Notes under the pieces: generated by a model
The model's input: only the letters and a program-made list of their open reading frames with translations
Told to the model about the DNA's origin: nothing
Database searches by the model: none
Translations under genes and position numbers: made by a program
Shown here: positions 16,545 to 25,977 of the stretch, in pieces
Position numbering within the stretch: the stretch's first letter is position 1
Layout of the letters: the number at the start of each line of letters is the position of its first letter
DNA from: Vibrio sp. LaRot3
Lineage (GTDB): Bacteria; Pseudomonadota; Gammaproteobacteria; Enterobacterales; Vibrionaceae
DNA length: 64,000 bases
Reading direction: 5' to 3'
NCBI RefSeq assembly: GCF_027587025.1
Contig: NZ_JAPPTI010000001.1
Coordinates: 744,001 to 808,000 of the forward strand

Positions 16545-17555
16545 ATGAAACTGGCAACGTTAAAAAACCATACTAGAGATGGCATGTTAGTGGTGGTGAA
16601 TCACTCGTTGACGGAATGTGTTGCCGTCCCTCAAATAGCGATGACTTTGCAGCAAGCGCTCGACAACTGGGCTGAGGTAGAGCCAGAACTGTATCGAATT
16701 TCTCAAGCTCTAGAACACCATTCGTTGGAAGCGATGCCATTTATTACCGAGCAGTGTGAAGCACCATTACCACGTGCGTACCATTGGGCAGATGGCTCGG
16801 CGTATGTGAATCATGTGGAGCTAGTGCGCAAAGTACGCGGCGCAGAAATGCCAGAAAGCTTTTGGCAAGATCCACTGATCTATCAAGGTGGGTCGGATGC
16901 CTTTATTGGTGCCAATGATGACATTTGTGTAGCAGATGAAAGCTGGGGGGTTGATTTTGAAGCGGAAATAGCTGTGATTTGCGATGACGTAGCGATGGGC
17001 AGCAGCGTTAAACAAGCCGGGGAATCCATTCGCTTGCTGATGCTAGTGAATGACGTATCGCTACGTGGTTTGATCCCTGCTGAGCTAGCGAAAGGATTCG
17101 GCTTTTATCAATCTAAACCGTCTTCTGCATTTTCACCGGTGGCGGTGACCCCTGATGAGTTGGGCGAAGCGTGGCAGGATCATAAAGTTCACTTACCGCT
17201 GCGTTCGTTCTATAACCACCAGCCTTTTGGTTATCCGAATGCTGGGGAAGATATGACGTTTAACTTTGCAGAGCTTATTGCACATGCGGCTAAAACAAGA
17301 CCACTTACCGCTGGGACAATTATTGGCTCAGGGACAGTTTCCAATAAGCAAGGTTTAGCGTCTGGTTCGTCGGTCGAGGCGGGTGGCGTTGGCTACTCTT
17401 GCATTGCTGAGCTGAGAATGTTGGAAACCATCCAAAATGGTGAGCCGAGTACGCCCTTTATGGCCTTTGGTGATGATGTTCGAATCGAAATGTTAAACGA
17501 CAAAGGTTGCACCATTTTTGGCGCGATTGAACAAACTGTAGTGAGGCAACAATGA
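16545..17555 (+). CDS. Fumarylacetoacetate hydrolase family protein (fumarylacetoacetase)
   Basis: The 336-residue protein cleaves fumarylacetoacetate to fumarate and acetoacetate, the last step of the pathway. The C-terminal FAH domain starts near residue 80. It shows the metal and catalytic residues in DESWGVDFEAEIAV (Asp, Glu, Glu), an LVNDVSLR motif, and GSGTVSN near 265, all typical of the short bacterial FAH family. It lies 15 bases after hmgA with an AAGGAG ribosome site and overlaps the next gene by four bases. The operon context makes the substrate assignment firm. Confidence 0.93.
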   Translation: MKLATLKNHTRDGMLVVVNHSLTECVAVPQIAMTLQQALDNWAEVEPELYRISQALEHHSLEAMPFITEQCEAPLPRAYHWADGSAYVNHVELVRKVRGAEMPESFWQDPLIYQGGSDAFIGANDDICVADESWGVDFEAEIAVICDDVAMGSSVKQAGESIRLLMLVNDVSLRGLIPAELAKGFGFYQSKPSSAFSPVAVTPDELGEAWQDHKVHLPLRSFYNHQPFGYPNAGEDMTFNFAELIAHAAKTRPLTAGTIIGSGTVSNKQGLASGSSVEAGGVGYSCIAELRMLETIQNGEPSTPFMAFGDDVRIEMLNDKGCTIFGAIEQTVVRQQ

Positions 17556-18193
17556 GGCTATATAGTTATTGGCGCTCGTCCGCCACTTATCGAGTTCGGA
17601 TTGCTTTGAATTTAAAGCAGATAGCATTTGAAACCTTGCCAATCAACTTGCTCAAAGATGGTGGACAACAACATCAGGCGTTGTTTCGTGATATCAACAG
17701 CAGTGGGTTGGTTCCGGTATTGGTCGACGGAGGCACTGTTATTAGCCAGTCCTTAACCATATTAGAGTATTTGGATGAACAATACCCTGAGCCACAATTG
17801 ATCCCTTTACATGGGCAAGAGCGCTATTTAGTGCAATCTTTAGCGCAAGATATCGTGGTCGATATTCACCCGTTAAATAACTTACGTGTTCAGCAGTATT
17901 TAACCAATCAGGGATTTAGTGATAAGCAGAATTTACAATGGCTTCAGCATTGGATGCGGGTTGGCTTTACGGCTCTCGACGAAAAGTTACATAAGGTTGC
18001 GGGTAACTATTGTGTCGGTGGAGACGTATCACTGGTGGATGTCTGTTTAGTGCCACAAGTGTATAACGCGCTGCGTTTTAATCTCGATATCACGGAGTTC
18101 CCGACCATTGAGCGACTTTATTTGCGCTTAATGACCAAAGAGGCATTTCAGCACGCCGCTCCCGAAAAACAACCAGACGCACCGAAAGAGTAG
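17552..18193 (+). CDS. maiA: Maleylacetoacetate isomerase
   Basis: The 213-residue glutathione-S-transferase-fold enzyme isomerises maleylacetoacetate to fumarylacetoacetate using glutathione. The N-terminal thioredoxin-like domain has the RSSATYRVRIALNLK motif, in which the paired serines are the glutathione-activating residues. The usual cis-Pro region is in SGLVPVLV and the QSLTILEYLDE element follows. Its start overlaps the hydrolase stop by four bases (ATGA). It completes the homogentisate pathway encoded by this operon. Confidence 0.94.
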   Translation: MRLYSYWRSSATYRVRIALNLKQIAFETLPINLLKDGGQQHQALFRDINSSGLVPVLVDGGTVISQSLTILEYLDEQYPEPQLIPLHGQERYLVQSLAQDIVVDIHPLNNLRVQQYLTNQGFSDKQNLQWLQHWMRVGFTALDEKLHKVAGNYCVGGDVSLVDVCLVPQVYNALRFNLDITEFPTIERLYLRLMTKEAFQHAAPEKQPDAPKE

Positions 18194-18219
18194 TAGATGA
18201 CTAAGCGATGATGGATACA

Positions 18220-18246
18220 AAAAAGCCACCGTTCAATGGTGGCTTT
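18220..18246. terminator. Hairpin terminator after the tyrosine operon
   Basis: AAAGCCACC pairs with GGTGGCTTT around a seven-base loop. It lies between convergent maiA and the zinc-ribbon gene. Confidence 0.8.
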
Positions 18247-18264
18247 AGGGTCATCCTTGGTGCT

Positions 18265-18450
18265 TTATCGCATTGACTGCGCTTGACGTTCGATTAGCTT
18301 TGCTTCCGCAATATTGAATTGGCGCACATCCAGTGTCGCCATATCATCACACTCACGACAAGCGTAATGACATTTACCGTCAAGATAATCGTGCTTTTTT
18401 AATAGGCTTGGTTTTTTACACCAATCGCAAAAGCCTTCTGTAGTGTACAT
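18265..18450 (-). CDS. Small zinc-ribbon protein of unknown function
   Basis: The 61-residue protein has two Cys-x2-Cys pairs (CDWC near residue 8, CREC near 31) suited to one zinc ion, followed by a charged helix. The start codon follows GGGAG at good spacing, which supports expression. I do not recognise a named family. It stands alone next to the tyrosine operon, convergent to it, and nothing suggests a shared role. Confidence 0.65.
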   Translation of the reverse strand: MYTTEGFCDWCKKPSLLKKHDYLDGKCHYACRECDDMATLDVRQFNIAEAKLIERQAQSMR

Positions 18451-18618
18451 GTTTTGCTCCCACCGTTATCACCAGGCGTTATTTTCAACACTGATTATGG
18501 CACATTTAGTTATTTGACGTTAACTATTTGTTGCAGTAACTGGGAGGGTGATCGATTGCGCACCCCTTGTTATGCCTATATTTCGAACGAATTGCGAGCG
18601 AGACTTGCTTTTCTGTAA

Positions 18619-19656
18619 CTATTTGTTAACGTTTTTTAGTATTAATTTTAAAGCACCATTCAGTCTCTTCATTTCTTCATCACTGCCTTTTAAGTCAGGG
18701 TGATAAATTTTACATAACTGCTTGTAGCGAACTTTAATTTGCTTTTCATCAGGCAGCTTATGACTATCAAAACCAAATAGTGCGCAGGCTAGGCTTAAAC
18801 TACTGGCAGTGGCGGGCTTAGCAACTGGTGTTTGATGGCTATTCTTAAGCTCAAGTTGTTGTTTTTTCAGCTGGTTGTACATGGCTTCCATCTGACGCTT
18901 TTGCTGCTTTAATGTCGACTCTTGTTGCTTGATTTGCTGTTTGAGTTGCTCACTTTTCGATGAGTGTACATTGGCATCGCTAGACAGTTGTTGAATGGAA
19001 GTTTTACTTGAGCGCCATAGCCAACCTACCGCAGCAACCAAAATCGCAATCAAAGCCAATAGTGCGTAACTTAGAGGTGTCAATAGGGGAGCGGAATTAC
19101 GATTTGCTTTAGCGCCTGTTTGTGTTGTTGCACCATTGAGCTGTTGGTCAAGTTCGTTGATGGCAGCGACTTGTTTTGCCCTCTGAGCGTTAAACTCTGC
19201 CTCTAACACTCGCGAATAGGCTTCTTCCGCTTGAGCATTATGTTCTGCTGCCAGTTGGTACCAAATTTTAGCCTGAGAAGTAGCAGAGAGTTGTTTACCT
19301 TGGTTTTCGTAGAGTTGGCCTAATTCGAACTGCGCTTGGTCATCGCCGTTAATGGCAAGTTTTGTTAGCCAGTACATTGCTTTACTCATATTTTGAGTAT
19401 CAGGTTGTTGATAGTAATCAACCAGTTCGCTTTGGGCTGGTTTATAACGATGATTTGCGGCTTGTTCTAACCAGTAAAGCGCTTCATTAGTTGAAGCGGC
19501 AACACCATCACCGAGTTGGTATGCTTTAGCCACTTGGTACTGAGCACGAGGGTTATTTAGCTCAGCTTGTTGCAAAAGTTGATCAAATTCCGCTTGGCTC
19601 ATTGCCCATGAATTGGCAGAGATCAACGCAAGCATTAACATTGCGGCTTTTAACAT
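18619..19656 (-). CDS. Sel1-repeat membrane protein with C-terminal J domain
   Basis: The 345-residue protein has a signal peptide (residues 1-19), Sel1/TPR-like repeats to about residue 165 (AQYQVAKAYQLGDG, AQFELGQLYENQG), a membrane helix near 193-214, and a Gln/Lys-rich coiled coil to about 275. It ends in a J domain at about 287-345 with the diagnostic HPD in KIYHPDLKG. The topology predicts outward-facing repeats and a cytoplasmic J domain able to stimulate DnaK. The start was set at the ATG after GGAGTCTCTTG. The role is unknown. Other bacterial DnaJ-like membrane proteins (DjlA type) differ in order and lack Sel1 repeats. Confidence 0.8.
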   Translation of the reverse strand: MLKAAMLMLALISANSWAMSQAEFDQLLQQAELNNPRAQYQVAKAYQLGDGVAASTNEALYWLEQAANHRYKPAQSELVDYYQQPDTQNMSKAMYWLTKLAINGDDQAQFELGQLYENQGKQLSATSQAKIWYQLAAEHNAQAEEAYSRVLEAEFNAQRAKQVAAINELDQQLNGATTQTGAKANRNSAPLLTPLSYALLALIAILVAAVGWLWRSSKTSIQQLSSDANVHSSKSEQLKQQIKQQESTLKQQKRQMEAMYNQLKKQQLELKNSHQTPVAKPATASSLSLACALFGFDSHKLPDEKQIKVRYKQLCKIYHPDLKGSDEEMKRLNGALKLILKNVNK

Positions 19657-19671
19657 CAAGAGACTCCAAAA

Positions 19672-19706
19672 TAAAAAAGCCGTTAACTCATTACAGCTAA
19701 CGGCTT
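19672..19706 (-). terminator. Terminator of the OmpA lipoprotein gene
   Basis: Read leftward, AGCCGTTA pairs with TAACGGCT and is followed by a long T-run. It separates the OmpA gene from the Sel1/J-domain gene, so the two are probably not one transcript. Confidence 0.75.
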
Positions 19707-19723
19707 GTAAGATAGGTTACCTA

Positions 19724-20392
19724 TTATTTCAGAGGTAAGATCTTAATTTCAACTCGGCGGTTACACGCGCGACCAACTTGAGTGTCGTTTGAGCATAATG
19801 GGTAACGCTCACCGTAGCCGCGAGAAATTGCACGGCCTGCCGCAACACCTTGCTGTACTAGGTAGCCACGTACAGATTCAGCACGTTGCTCAGATAGCGT
19901 TTGGTTCATTGTGTCTGCACCCGTGCTGTCAGTATGACCTTCGATCACTAGGCTTGTATCTGGGTATTCAACTAGGATACGCGCTACACCACGCAATGTA
20001 CGGTGGATGCTTGGGTCAAGCTGGTAGCTAGCAGATTCAAAACCAATGCCGTTTTCAAGACGAAGCAGCAGCTGGTTTTCACCAACACGTTCTACTTGTA
20101 CGCCAGAGTTTACTAGCTCTTTACGTAGCGCCGCTTCTTGTTGGTCGAAGTAGTAACCTACGCCACCACCAACTGCCGCACCACTTGCTGCGCCAATCAG
20201 AGCGTGTTTACCACGTTCTTTTGAGTTATCACCTGTTGCTAGGCCGATAGTCGCGCCCGCAATTGCACCAATGATAGCGCCTTTGGTTGCTGAGTTAGTT
20301 TCAGTTTCACCAGTTGTCGCGTTTTGACGTTGCGTCGCCTGACAGCCAGTTAACGCGATAGCCATCGCTAGGGCAATAGTCATTTTTTTCAC
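19724..20392 (-). CDS. OmpA-family lipoprotein with glycine-zipper region
   Basis: This protein of about 222 residues has a lipoprotein signal with lipobox LTGC. A glycine-zipper membrane-insertion segment (GAIIGAIAGATIGLATG, GAASGAAVGGGVGYY) follows, then a C-terminal OmpA domain. The peptidoglycan-binding motif is TDSTGADTMNQTLSEQRAESV, and a C-terminal NRRVEIKI is present. It should anchor the outer membrane to the cell wall. I chose a GTG start preceded by GGAGA; the ATG five codons upstream lacks a ribosome site but is possible. Confidence 0.88.
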   Translation of the reverse strand: MKKMTIALAMAIALTGCQATQRQNATTGETETNSATKGAIIGAIAGATIGLATGDNSKERGKHALIGAASGAAVGGGVGYYFDQQEAALRKELVNSGVQVERVGENQLLLRLENGIGFESASYQLDPSIHRTLRGVARILVEYPDTSLVIEGHTDSTGADTMNQTLSEQRAESVRGYLVQQGVAAGRAISRGYGERYPLCSNDTQVGRACNRRVEIKILPLK

Positions 20393-20530
20393 GGATATTT
20401 TCTCCATGTGATATCAAATTAGGTGGAATAGGGTTTAATTAACCTTATGTCATTCCTTATGTCAATTTATCTTAATTATATTTGACACAAGATTAACTTA
20501 TGATGAACACAAACGTCAGAAAGCCGCGCC

Positions 20531-21214
20531 TTAACGCAGCATTTTAGGCGCTTGAGCACCATCGATAGGGCGACTTACGGATACGGTTCGACCTTTCTTT
20601 AGACCCACTTCGTAATCGTCAGTGAGGTTTTTCATCGCTTCACGCAGCTGCTGTTTGAAGGTCTCACGGTCGATATTTTTGAACTCTTTATCGATGTAAT
20701 CTTCGATTTTGTTTGCGGATTCTTCATCCGGTGAAATGATTGGCAGTTTTTCTAGTGCGCCTTCAACCCAACCAGAGACAAACGAGTTCACTCGGCGAGT
20801 CACTTCTGTACTCGATGTGCCAGAACCCGCAAAGCTGTTGCGGAACTTACCGGTTTGCTCATTAAGCTCACGGTAGACAATATCAAAGGCGAAAGCGGCA
20901 AAAATAGCTCGGTCTGCTTCGCCAATAAATTCAACACGCTTTAAACCTTTATGGTTAAGCAGTACAGCTTCTACGCCAAATTTGGTGTTAATACCGCGAA
21001 TAATGCGTAGCAAGGTAGAGCTAGTATTTGCTGGAAGCAGGTGGGTAGATTGTGTCTTGCCCATCTTGATGAACTCGATGTCATCTTTGTCCAAGCCATA
21101 TTTGAGCATTAAGCGATGCGCCATTTTGATCGCATTCGCTGCTTCATTGACGTTAGCTGAATTGCCAAGTTCTAAACATTTGGCGATTTTTTTGAGGGCT
21201 TTTTGTTTATCCAT
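20531..21214 (-). CDS. DUF2786 domain protein
   Basis: The 227-residue protein has the N-terminal DUF2786 helix pattern (KALKKIAKCLELGNSANVNEA, then MLKYGLDKDDIE), found in many bacteria and some phages. The rest is mixed alpha/beta and ends in a basic tail. No catalytic motif or membrane segment is seen. The start was set at the ATG four codons into the longer frame. The function is unknown; an association with nucleic acids is only speculation. Confidence 0.8.
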   Translation of the reverse strand: MDKQKALKKIAKCLELGNSANVNEAANAIKMAHRLMLKYGLDKDDIEFIKMGKTQSTHLLPANTSSTLLRIIRGINTKFGVEAVLLNHKGLKRVEFIGEADRAIFAAFAFDIVYRELNEQTGKFRNSFAGSGTSSTEVTRRVNSFVSGWVEGALEKLPIISPDEESANKIEDYIDKEFKNIDRETFKQQLREAMKNLTDDYEVGLKKGRTVSVSRPIDGAQAPKMLR

Positions 21215-21304
21215 CGATGACAGCAAAACTCATGAAATTAGCAAAGTCGGCTATTTTACCTCTTTCTAATGCTCGCTCGCAACTTTAACCCAAGTACTGA
21301 AGGC

Positions 21305-21338
21305 CAAACAAAAATGCTCTCCATCTAGGAGAGCATTG
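21305..21338 (-). terminator. Terminator of the DUF3334 gene
   Basis: AATGCTCTCC pairs with GGAGAGCATT around five bases, with a T-rich tail in the leftward direction. It lies just after the DUF3334 stop. Confidence 0.8.
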
Positions 21339-21359
21339 TTTTATCGTCAAAAGAGGTGT

Positions 21360-22040
21360 TTAGATACCTAATTCGTCTAACAGGTCGTCAGCTGCACTGC
21401 CACCTTGTTCTTTAGGTTGCTCTTTCTCGCGCATTTTTTGTTGCGCTTGTTCTAGGATGTCATCTGGATTTTCATCTTCTGTGACTTCAAATTCTTCAAG
21501 CTGAATGAACTCAGTTTTGTCCATTGCTAGCTCAAGGTAGAAGATGTTGCCATTTTCGGTAGAGAAGGTCACACGGCGCGCCTGTGGGCGGTCTAGATTG
21601 GTATCAACAGACAGGATGACCTGTTTGTTTAGCGATAGCATCTTAGGTTGGTTTTGCGTGATGTGCGTGTGTAGCTCTTTGCGAATCTTGTTAGTGAAAT
21701 CACCCACTAGTTGGTTCATTAGCTCACCTAGAACGTCACCCACTTCATCAGAGGTATGAACAACAGCTAGCTCTTCTGCCGGCATGCCCATGTTACGCAT
21801 GTAGTTAGTGTAAAGCTCTAACGCGGCTTTTGCGGTGAAGTTGATAACAACAAGACCAGAGAAGCCACCATCAAACAACACGAAACAACCAAAATCTGGC
21901 TTTAAGCTGGTTTTGTTGATCTTTTGCACCATGGCAGAGTAAGTAACTTGAGAGTCAGTCGCTGATGTGAGGACACCTGATACCGACTGGCAAAGTTTTA
22001 GAAGAATGTCTTCAGTAGTTACGATTTTATTTTTTTTCAT
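21360..22040 (-). CDS. DUF3334 protein with CheX/CheC-like phosphatase motif
   Basis: The 226-residue protein matches the Vibrio DUF3334 family as I recall it. Its middle region, DEVGDVLGELMNQLVGD near residues 101-117, carries the Glu-x2-Asn-x3-Gly pattern of the CheC/CheX/FliY phosphatase helix, with an Asp four residues ahead of that Glu. The surrounding strands are compatible with the CheX fold. This suggests dephosphorylation of a response regulator, or an inactive binding relative. The C-terminal 45 residues are acidic and Gln-rich. The start was set at the ATG five codons into the longer frame. It is transcribed alone, with no chemotaxis gene beside it. Confidence 0.75.
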   Translation of the reverse strand: MKKNKIVTTEDILLKLCQSVSGVLTSATDSQVTYSAMVQKINKTSLKPDFGCFVLFDGGFSGLVVINFTAKAALELYTNYMRNMGMPAEELAVVHTSDEVGDVLGELMNQLVGDFTNKIRKELHTHITQNQPKMLSLNKQVILSVDTNLDRPQARRVTFSTENGNIFYLELAMDKTEFIQLEEFEVTEDENPDDILEQAQQKMREKEQPKEQGGSAADDLLDELGI

Positions 22041-22349
22041 TGGTAGTTCGCTCAAAAAGCCAAGTTTGGGAATAAATCTATTGTCTATCCAATATTTTCA
22101 GTACAAAGAATGCGCGAATTTCAGTGATTTGGCTAGGACAAACTGAAATTCCCTGAAATTGTTCACTGATGATAACCAAGATAAAAGAGTTGTGGCACAT
22201 CAGAGTTGGTACGAGATTGAATATAAATTCTATTGTGGCATTGCATTTCTGTTTTGATCACCCTTTTAAATGTTGTAAAGTGACGAAACTCAAAGATTAT
22301 TAAAATAACCCAATGCTGAATGGATCAGCGTAGTAGGGGCAGGAAGCAA

Positions 22350-25300
22350 ATGTTACCAAGACTTCATTCAAAGCCAGATGTCGATCCGGTCGTTGTTAAC
22401 TTTCTTGAAGAGTTGCAATCGGCAGGCTTTAGTGGCGATGTTGAAACCCAATATTCAAGCCGTTTGGCGGTGGCGACAGATAACAGTGTGTATCAGTTAT
22501 TGCCGCAAGCGGTTGTTCACCCGAAAACCACTGAAGACGTCGCCTTAATTGGTAAGCTCAGTGTCAAACCAGCCTATGAAAGAGTGAAGTTCTCTCCTCG
22601 TGGTGGTGGTACGGGCACAAACGGCCAATCTCTGACCCAAGGGGTAGTGGTAGATTTATCTCGTCACATGAACAAAGTGCTTGAGATAAACGAGAAAGAA
22701 GGCTGGGTTCGAGTTCAAACCGGTGTGATAAAAGATCAGCTCAATGATGCTGTTCGCCCTTATGGCTACTTCTTTTCCCCTGAGCTTTCGACCAGTAACC
22801 GCGCCACATTGGGTGGAATGATCAACACGGACGCATCGGGGCAGGGTTCACTTAAATATGGCAAAACCTCTGATCACGTTTTGTCTCTCCAAGCAGTGTT
22901 CGCCGATGGTTCGATACTTGAATCCGATCTATCAAAGGGTGTTCCAGAATACGGTCAATATGCACACAATGCGCTGACCGTGACCGAACAAGTGTGCCGA
23001 GACAAGCGTGCCCAAATTGAAGCGAAGTTTCCTCCTCTCAACCGTTTTTTAACCGGTTATGACCTTAAAAATGCCCTAGATACGCAAACCGACCAGTTTG
23101 ATTTGACCCGCGTACTGTGTGGTGCAGAAGGCTCGCTTGCTTTTATTACCGAAGCAAAACTCAATCTGACTAAGATCCCTAAATCGCGCGTATTGGTGAA
23201 TGTAAAATACAACAGCTTTGATTCTGCACTGCGTAACGCGCCATTTATGGTACAAGCCGACGCGCTTTCGGTTGAAACGATCGACTCCAAAGTCTTAAAC
23301 CTCGCCAAAGAAGACATTGTCTGGCATACCGTGAGTGAGTTGCTCACTGATGTTCCGGGCAAGGAAATGCTTGGCATTAATATGGTCGAATTTGCTGGTC
23401 AAGATGAAGTGCAAGTCAGCGAGCAAGTAGAGAGCCTAACTAAGCAGTTGGATGAAATGCTGGCCACAGAGCAAGCAGGCATTATTGGCTACCAGATCTG
23501 TAACGACGTTGCCAGCATTGGCAAAATTTACGGCATGCGTAAGAAAGCGGTGGGTCTATTAGGCGCAGCAAAAGGTCGCGCTAAGCCAGTGGCTTTTGCT
23601 GAAGATACTTGTGTGCCGCCAGAAAACCTCGCAGATTTTATTGTTGAGTTCAGAGCGCTACTGGATGAAAAGCAGTTGAACTACGGCATGTTTGGTCACG
23701 TCGATGCCGGTGTATTGCACGTTCGCCCAGCTTTAGACTTGTGTGACCCGCAACAAGAAAAATTGATGCACGAAATCTCTGATGATGTTGTGCGTTTGGT
23801 GGCGAAATATGGCGGCTTGATGTGGGGCGAACACGGTAAAGGTTTCCGCAGTGAGTATGGCCCCGAGTTCTTCGGCGAAGAGCTGTTCACAGAGCTGCGC
23901 CGAGTGAAGTCAGCGTTTGACCCACAAAATAAAATGAACCCGGGTAAGATCTGTACGCCGCTAGAAAGCCATGAGCAATTGGTTAAAGTAACCGATGCTA
24001 AACGAGGATTCTATGACCGTCAGATCGATGTGAAGGTACGTGACAGCTTTAAACAAGCAATGGAATGTAACGGCAACGGTTTGTGCTTTAACTACGATAC
24101 CGCATCACCGATGTGTCCTTCGATGAAAGTGTTGGCTGACCGACGCCATTCACCAAAAGGTCGAGCGGGATTAGTACGTGAATGGTTAAGGCAGTTGACC
24201 GATCAAGGTATTGATATTCTTGATTTAGAAAAACAAGCGTTAGAAAACACCAACTCCATCAAAAGTATGCTTGACCGCGTGCGTAACTCTTTCAATAAAA
24301 ACAAAGAGTACGATTTTTCGCATGAAGTATACGAAGCGATGAATGGCTGTTTAGCTTGTAAGGCGTGTGCGAGTCAGTGCCCAATTAAGGTCGATGTACC
24401 GAGCTTCCGCTCGCGATTCCTAAATATTTACTACACCCGCTATCAGCGCCCAGCAAAAGATTATTTGGTGGCAAACATTGAGACCATGCTACCGCTGATG
24501 GCGAAAGCGCCAACGGTTGTCAATGCGGTACTCAAGCAAAAATGGGTACAAGATCTAACTGCGGCCTCGGTCGGTTATATCGACGCACCTTTGATGTCGG
24601 TACCGACACTGAAAAAACGCGTTAACAAACTTAAACAGTTTGACCTGCAAGAGCTTGCGGCGCTGTCGAGTGAGGATAAAGCCAACCACGTGCTGGTGGT
24701 GCAAGACCCATTCACCAGTTACTACGATGCAGATGTGGTGGAAGACTTTGTTAAGCTGATCGAAAAGTTGGGTAAAACGCCGATATTGCTACCGTTTAAG
24801 CCAAACGGAAAAGCGCAGCATATTAAAGGCTTCTTGCATAAGTTCTCGAAGAGCGCTCACAGTACTGCGATGTTCTTACAGCAAGTCGCGGATCTTAATA
24901 TTCCAATGGTCGGTGTCGACCCCGCATTAGTACTGTGTTACCGCGATGAGTATGCAGAAGTGCTCGGTAACAAGCGTGGTGACTTCGAAGTGCTGACCGT
25001 ACATGAATGGTTAATGCCAAGACTGGCGCAATTTAATCAAGCTCATGAAGACGCTAATGAACCATGGTATTTATTGGCGCACTGCACCGAGAAAACCAAA
25101 ATGCCTAATGCTGAGAAAGAGTGGGGAGCTATCTTCTCTCACTTTGGGGCTCAGTTGACGACGGTTCCGGTAGGGTGTTGTGGTATGGCTGGCACATTTG
25201 GCCACGAAGTTGATAAGCTGCAAATGTCGAAAGACATATTCAATTTAAGTTGGAAACCGCGATTAGAAGAGCTACCCGCTGAGCGCTGCTTAGTGACAGG

Positions 25301-25382
25301 TTATTCTTGTCGAAGCCAAGTAAAACGCTTTGAGCACGTTAAAACCAAGCATCCATTACAGGCGTTATTGGAAATCATGTAG
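22350..25382 (+). CDS. ydiJ: FAD-binding and 4Fe-4S oxidoreductase YdiJ
   Basis: This enzyme of about 1,010 residues is a fusion. The N-terminus is a PCMH-type FAD domain (PRGGGTGTNGQSLTQG near residue 85 binds FAD), followed by a C-terminal FAD-oxidase domain. A two-cluster ferredoxin part comes next (CLACKACASQCPIKV near 670), then a CCG domain (VGCCGMAG near 940). Members oxidise D-2-hydroxy acids, with D-2-hydroxyglutarate and D-lactate as the main candidates. The start follows AGGAAG by six bases and aligns with E. coli YdiJ; a frame ten codons longer exists. A 79-base gap to the next gene suggests possible co-transcription. Confidence 0.92.
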   Translation: MLPRLHSKPDVDPVVVNFLEELQSAGFSGDVETQYSSRLAVATDNSVYQLLPQAVVHPKTTEDVALIGKLSVKPAYERVKFSPRGGGTGTNGQSLTQGVVVDLSRHMNKVLEINEKEGWVRVQTGVIKDQLNDAVRPYGYFFSPELSTSNRATLGGMINTDASGQGSLKYGKTSDHVLSLQAVFADGSILESDLSKGVPEYGQYAHNALTVTEQVCRDKRAQIEAKFPPLNRFLTGYDLKNALDTQTDQFDLTRVLCGAEGSLAFITEAKLNLTKIPKSRVLVNVKYNSFDSALRNAPFMVQADALSVETIDSKVLNLAKEDIVWHTVSELLTDVPGKEMLGINMVEFAGQDEVQVSEQVESLTKQLDEMLATEQAGIIGYQICNDVASIGKIYGMRKKAVGLLGAAKGRAKPVAFAEDTCVPPENLADFIVEFRALLDEKQLNYGMFGHVDAGVLHVRPALDLCDPQQEKLMHEISDDVVRLVAKYGGLMWGEHGKGFRSEYGPEFFGEELFTELRRVKSAFDPQNKMNPGKICTPLESHEQLVKVTDAKRGFYDRQIDVKVRDSFKQAMECNGNGLCFNYDTASPMCPSMKVLADRRHSPKGRAGLVREWLRQLTDQGIDILDLEKQALENTNSIKSMLDRVRNSFNKNKEYDFSHEVYEAMNGCLACKACASQCPIKVDVPSFRSRFLNIYYTRYQRPAKDYLVANIETMLPLMAKAPTVVNAVLKQKWVQDLTAASVGYIDAPLMSVPTLKKRVNKLKQFDLQELAALSSEDKANHVLVVQDPFTSYYDADVVEDFVKLIEKLGKTPILLPFKPNGKAQHIKGFLHKFSKSAHSTAMFLQQVADLNIPMVGVDPALVLCYRDEYAEVLGNKRGDFEVLTVHEWLMPRLAQFNQAHEDANEPWYLLAHCTEKTKMPNAEKEWGAIFSHFGAQLTTVPVGCCGMAGTFGHEVDKLQMSKDIFNLSWKPRLEELPAERCLVTGYSCRSQVKRFEHVKTKHPLQALLEIM

Positions 25383-25461
25383 CTGAGTCTACAGACTTTT
25401 ACATCAAGGCGGCGGTTGATCGTTATACTTAAGAGATGAATGTAAGGAAGAGGCGAACTCG

Positions 25462-25923
25462 ATGACTTTTTTGGAACGAAAGATTCCACCCGTTGCGCTG
25501 TTTTTAATTTTGGCGCTGGCTATGGTGAAACTTGATCATATGCTAATGGGCTTTGAAGTGAGTTTACCCCTTCCAATGGTCATCTTTGCGTTGGTGGTTG
25601 TCATCGCTACGGTGATCGGGCTAGCTGGGGTGTTTGAATTTCGCAAAGCGAAAACAACGGTAAATCCAGTTAAGGTTGAACAGGCATCAAGTGTGGTCGA
25701 CTCAGGAATCTTTTCTTACACTCGTAACCCAATGTATTTGGGATTAGTCATGGTGTTGTTTGGTTTGGCTTATTGGCAACAAAACATCGTCTGTTTTGTG
25801 ATGCCATTAGTGTTCATTTTTTATATGAATAAGTTTCAAATCGAGCCAGAAGAAAGAGCGCTAGAAATGCTGTTTGGTGCGGAATATTTGGATTACAAGC
25901 AGCGGGTTCGCCGGTGGATATAA
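25462..25923 (+). CDS. Isoprenylcysteine methyltransferase-family membrane protein
   Basis: The 153-residue protein has four hydrophobic segments and the SAM-binding signature of the ICMT/phospholipid methyltransferase family, YTRNPMYLGLVMVLFG near residue 88, with the C-terminal EPEERALEMLFGAEY. Bacterial members methylate unknown small or lipid substrates. The start has a GGAAGAGGCGAACTCG leader with a usable ribosome site. It follows ydiJ closely on the same strand. Confidence 0.85.
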   Translation: MTFLERKIPPVALFLILALAMVKLDHMLMGFEVSLPLPMVIFALVVVIATVIGLAGVFEFRKAKTTVNPVKVEQASSVVDSGIFSYTRNPMYLGLVMVLFGLAYWQQNIVCFVMPLVFIFYMNKFQIEPEERALEMLFGAEYLDYKQRVRRWI

Positions 25924-25956
25924 AAAAAGCCTTCAACATGAGTTGAAGGCTTTTTA
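25922..25956. terminator. Bidirectional terminator
   Basis: AGCCTTCAAC pairs with GTTGAAGGCT around ATGA, with A-rich and T-rich flanks. It serves the methyltransferase gene and convergent purC. Confidence 0.85.
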
Positions 25957-25977
25957 CTTTGAGCCAGTTAATCAAAC

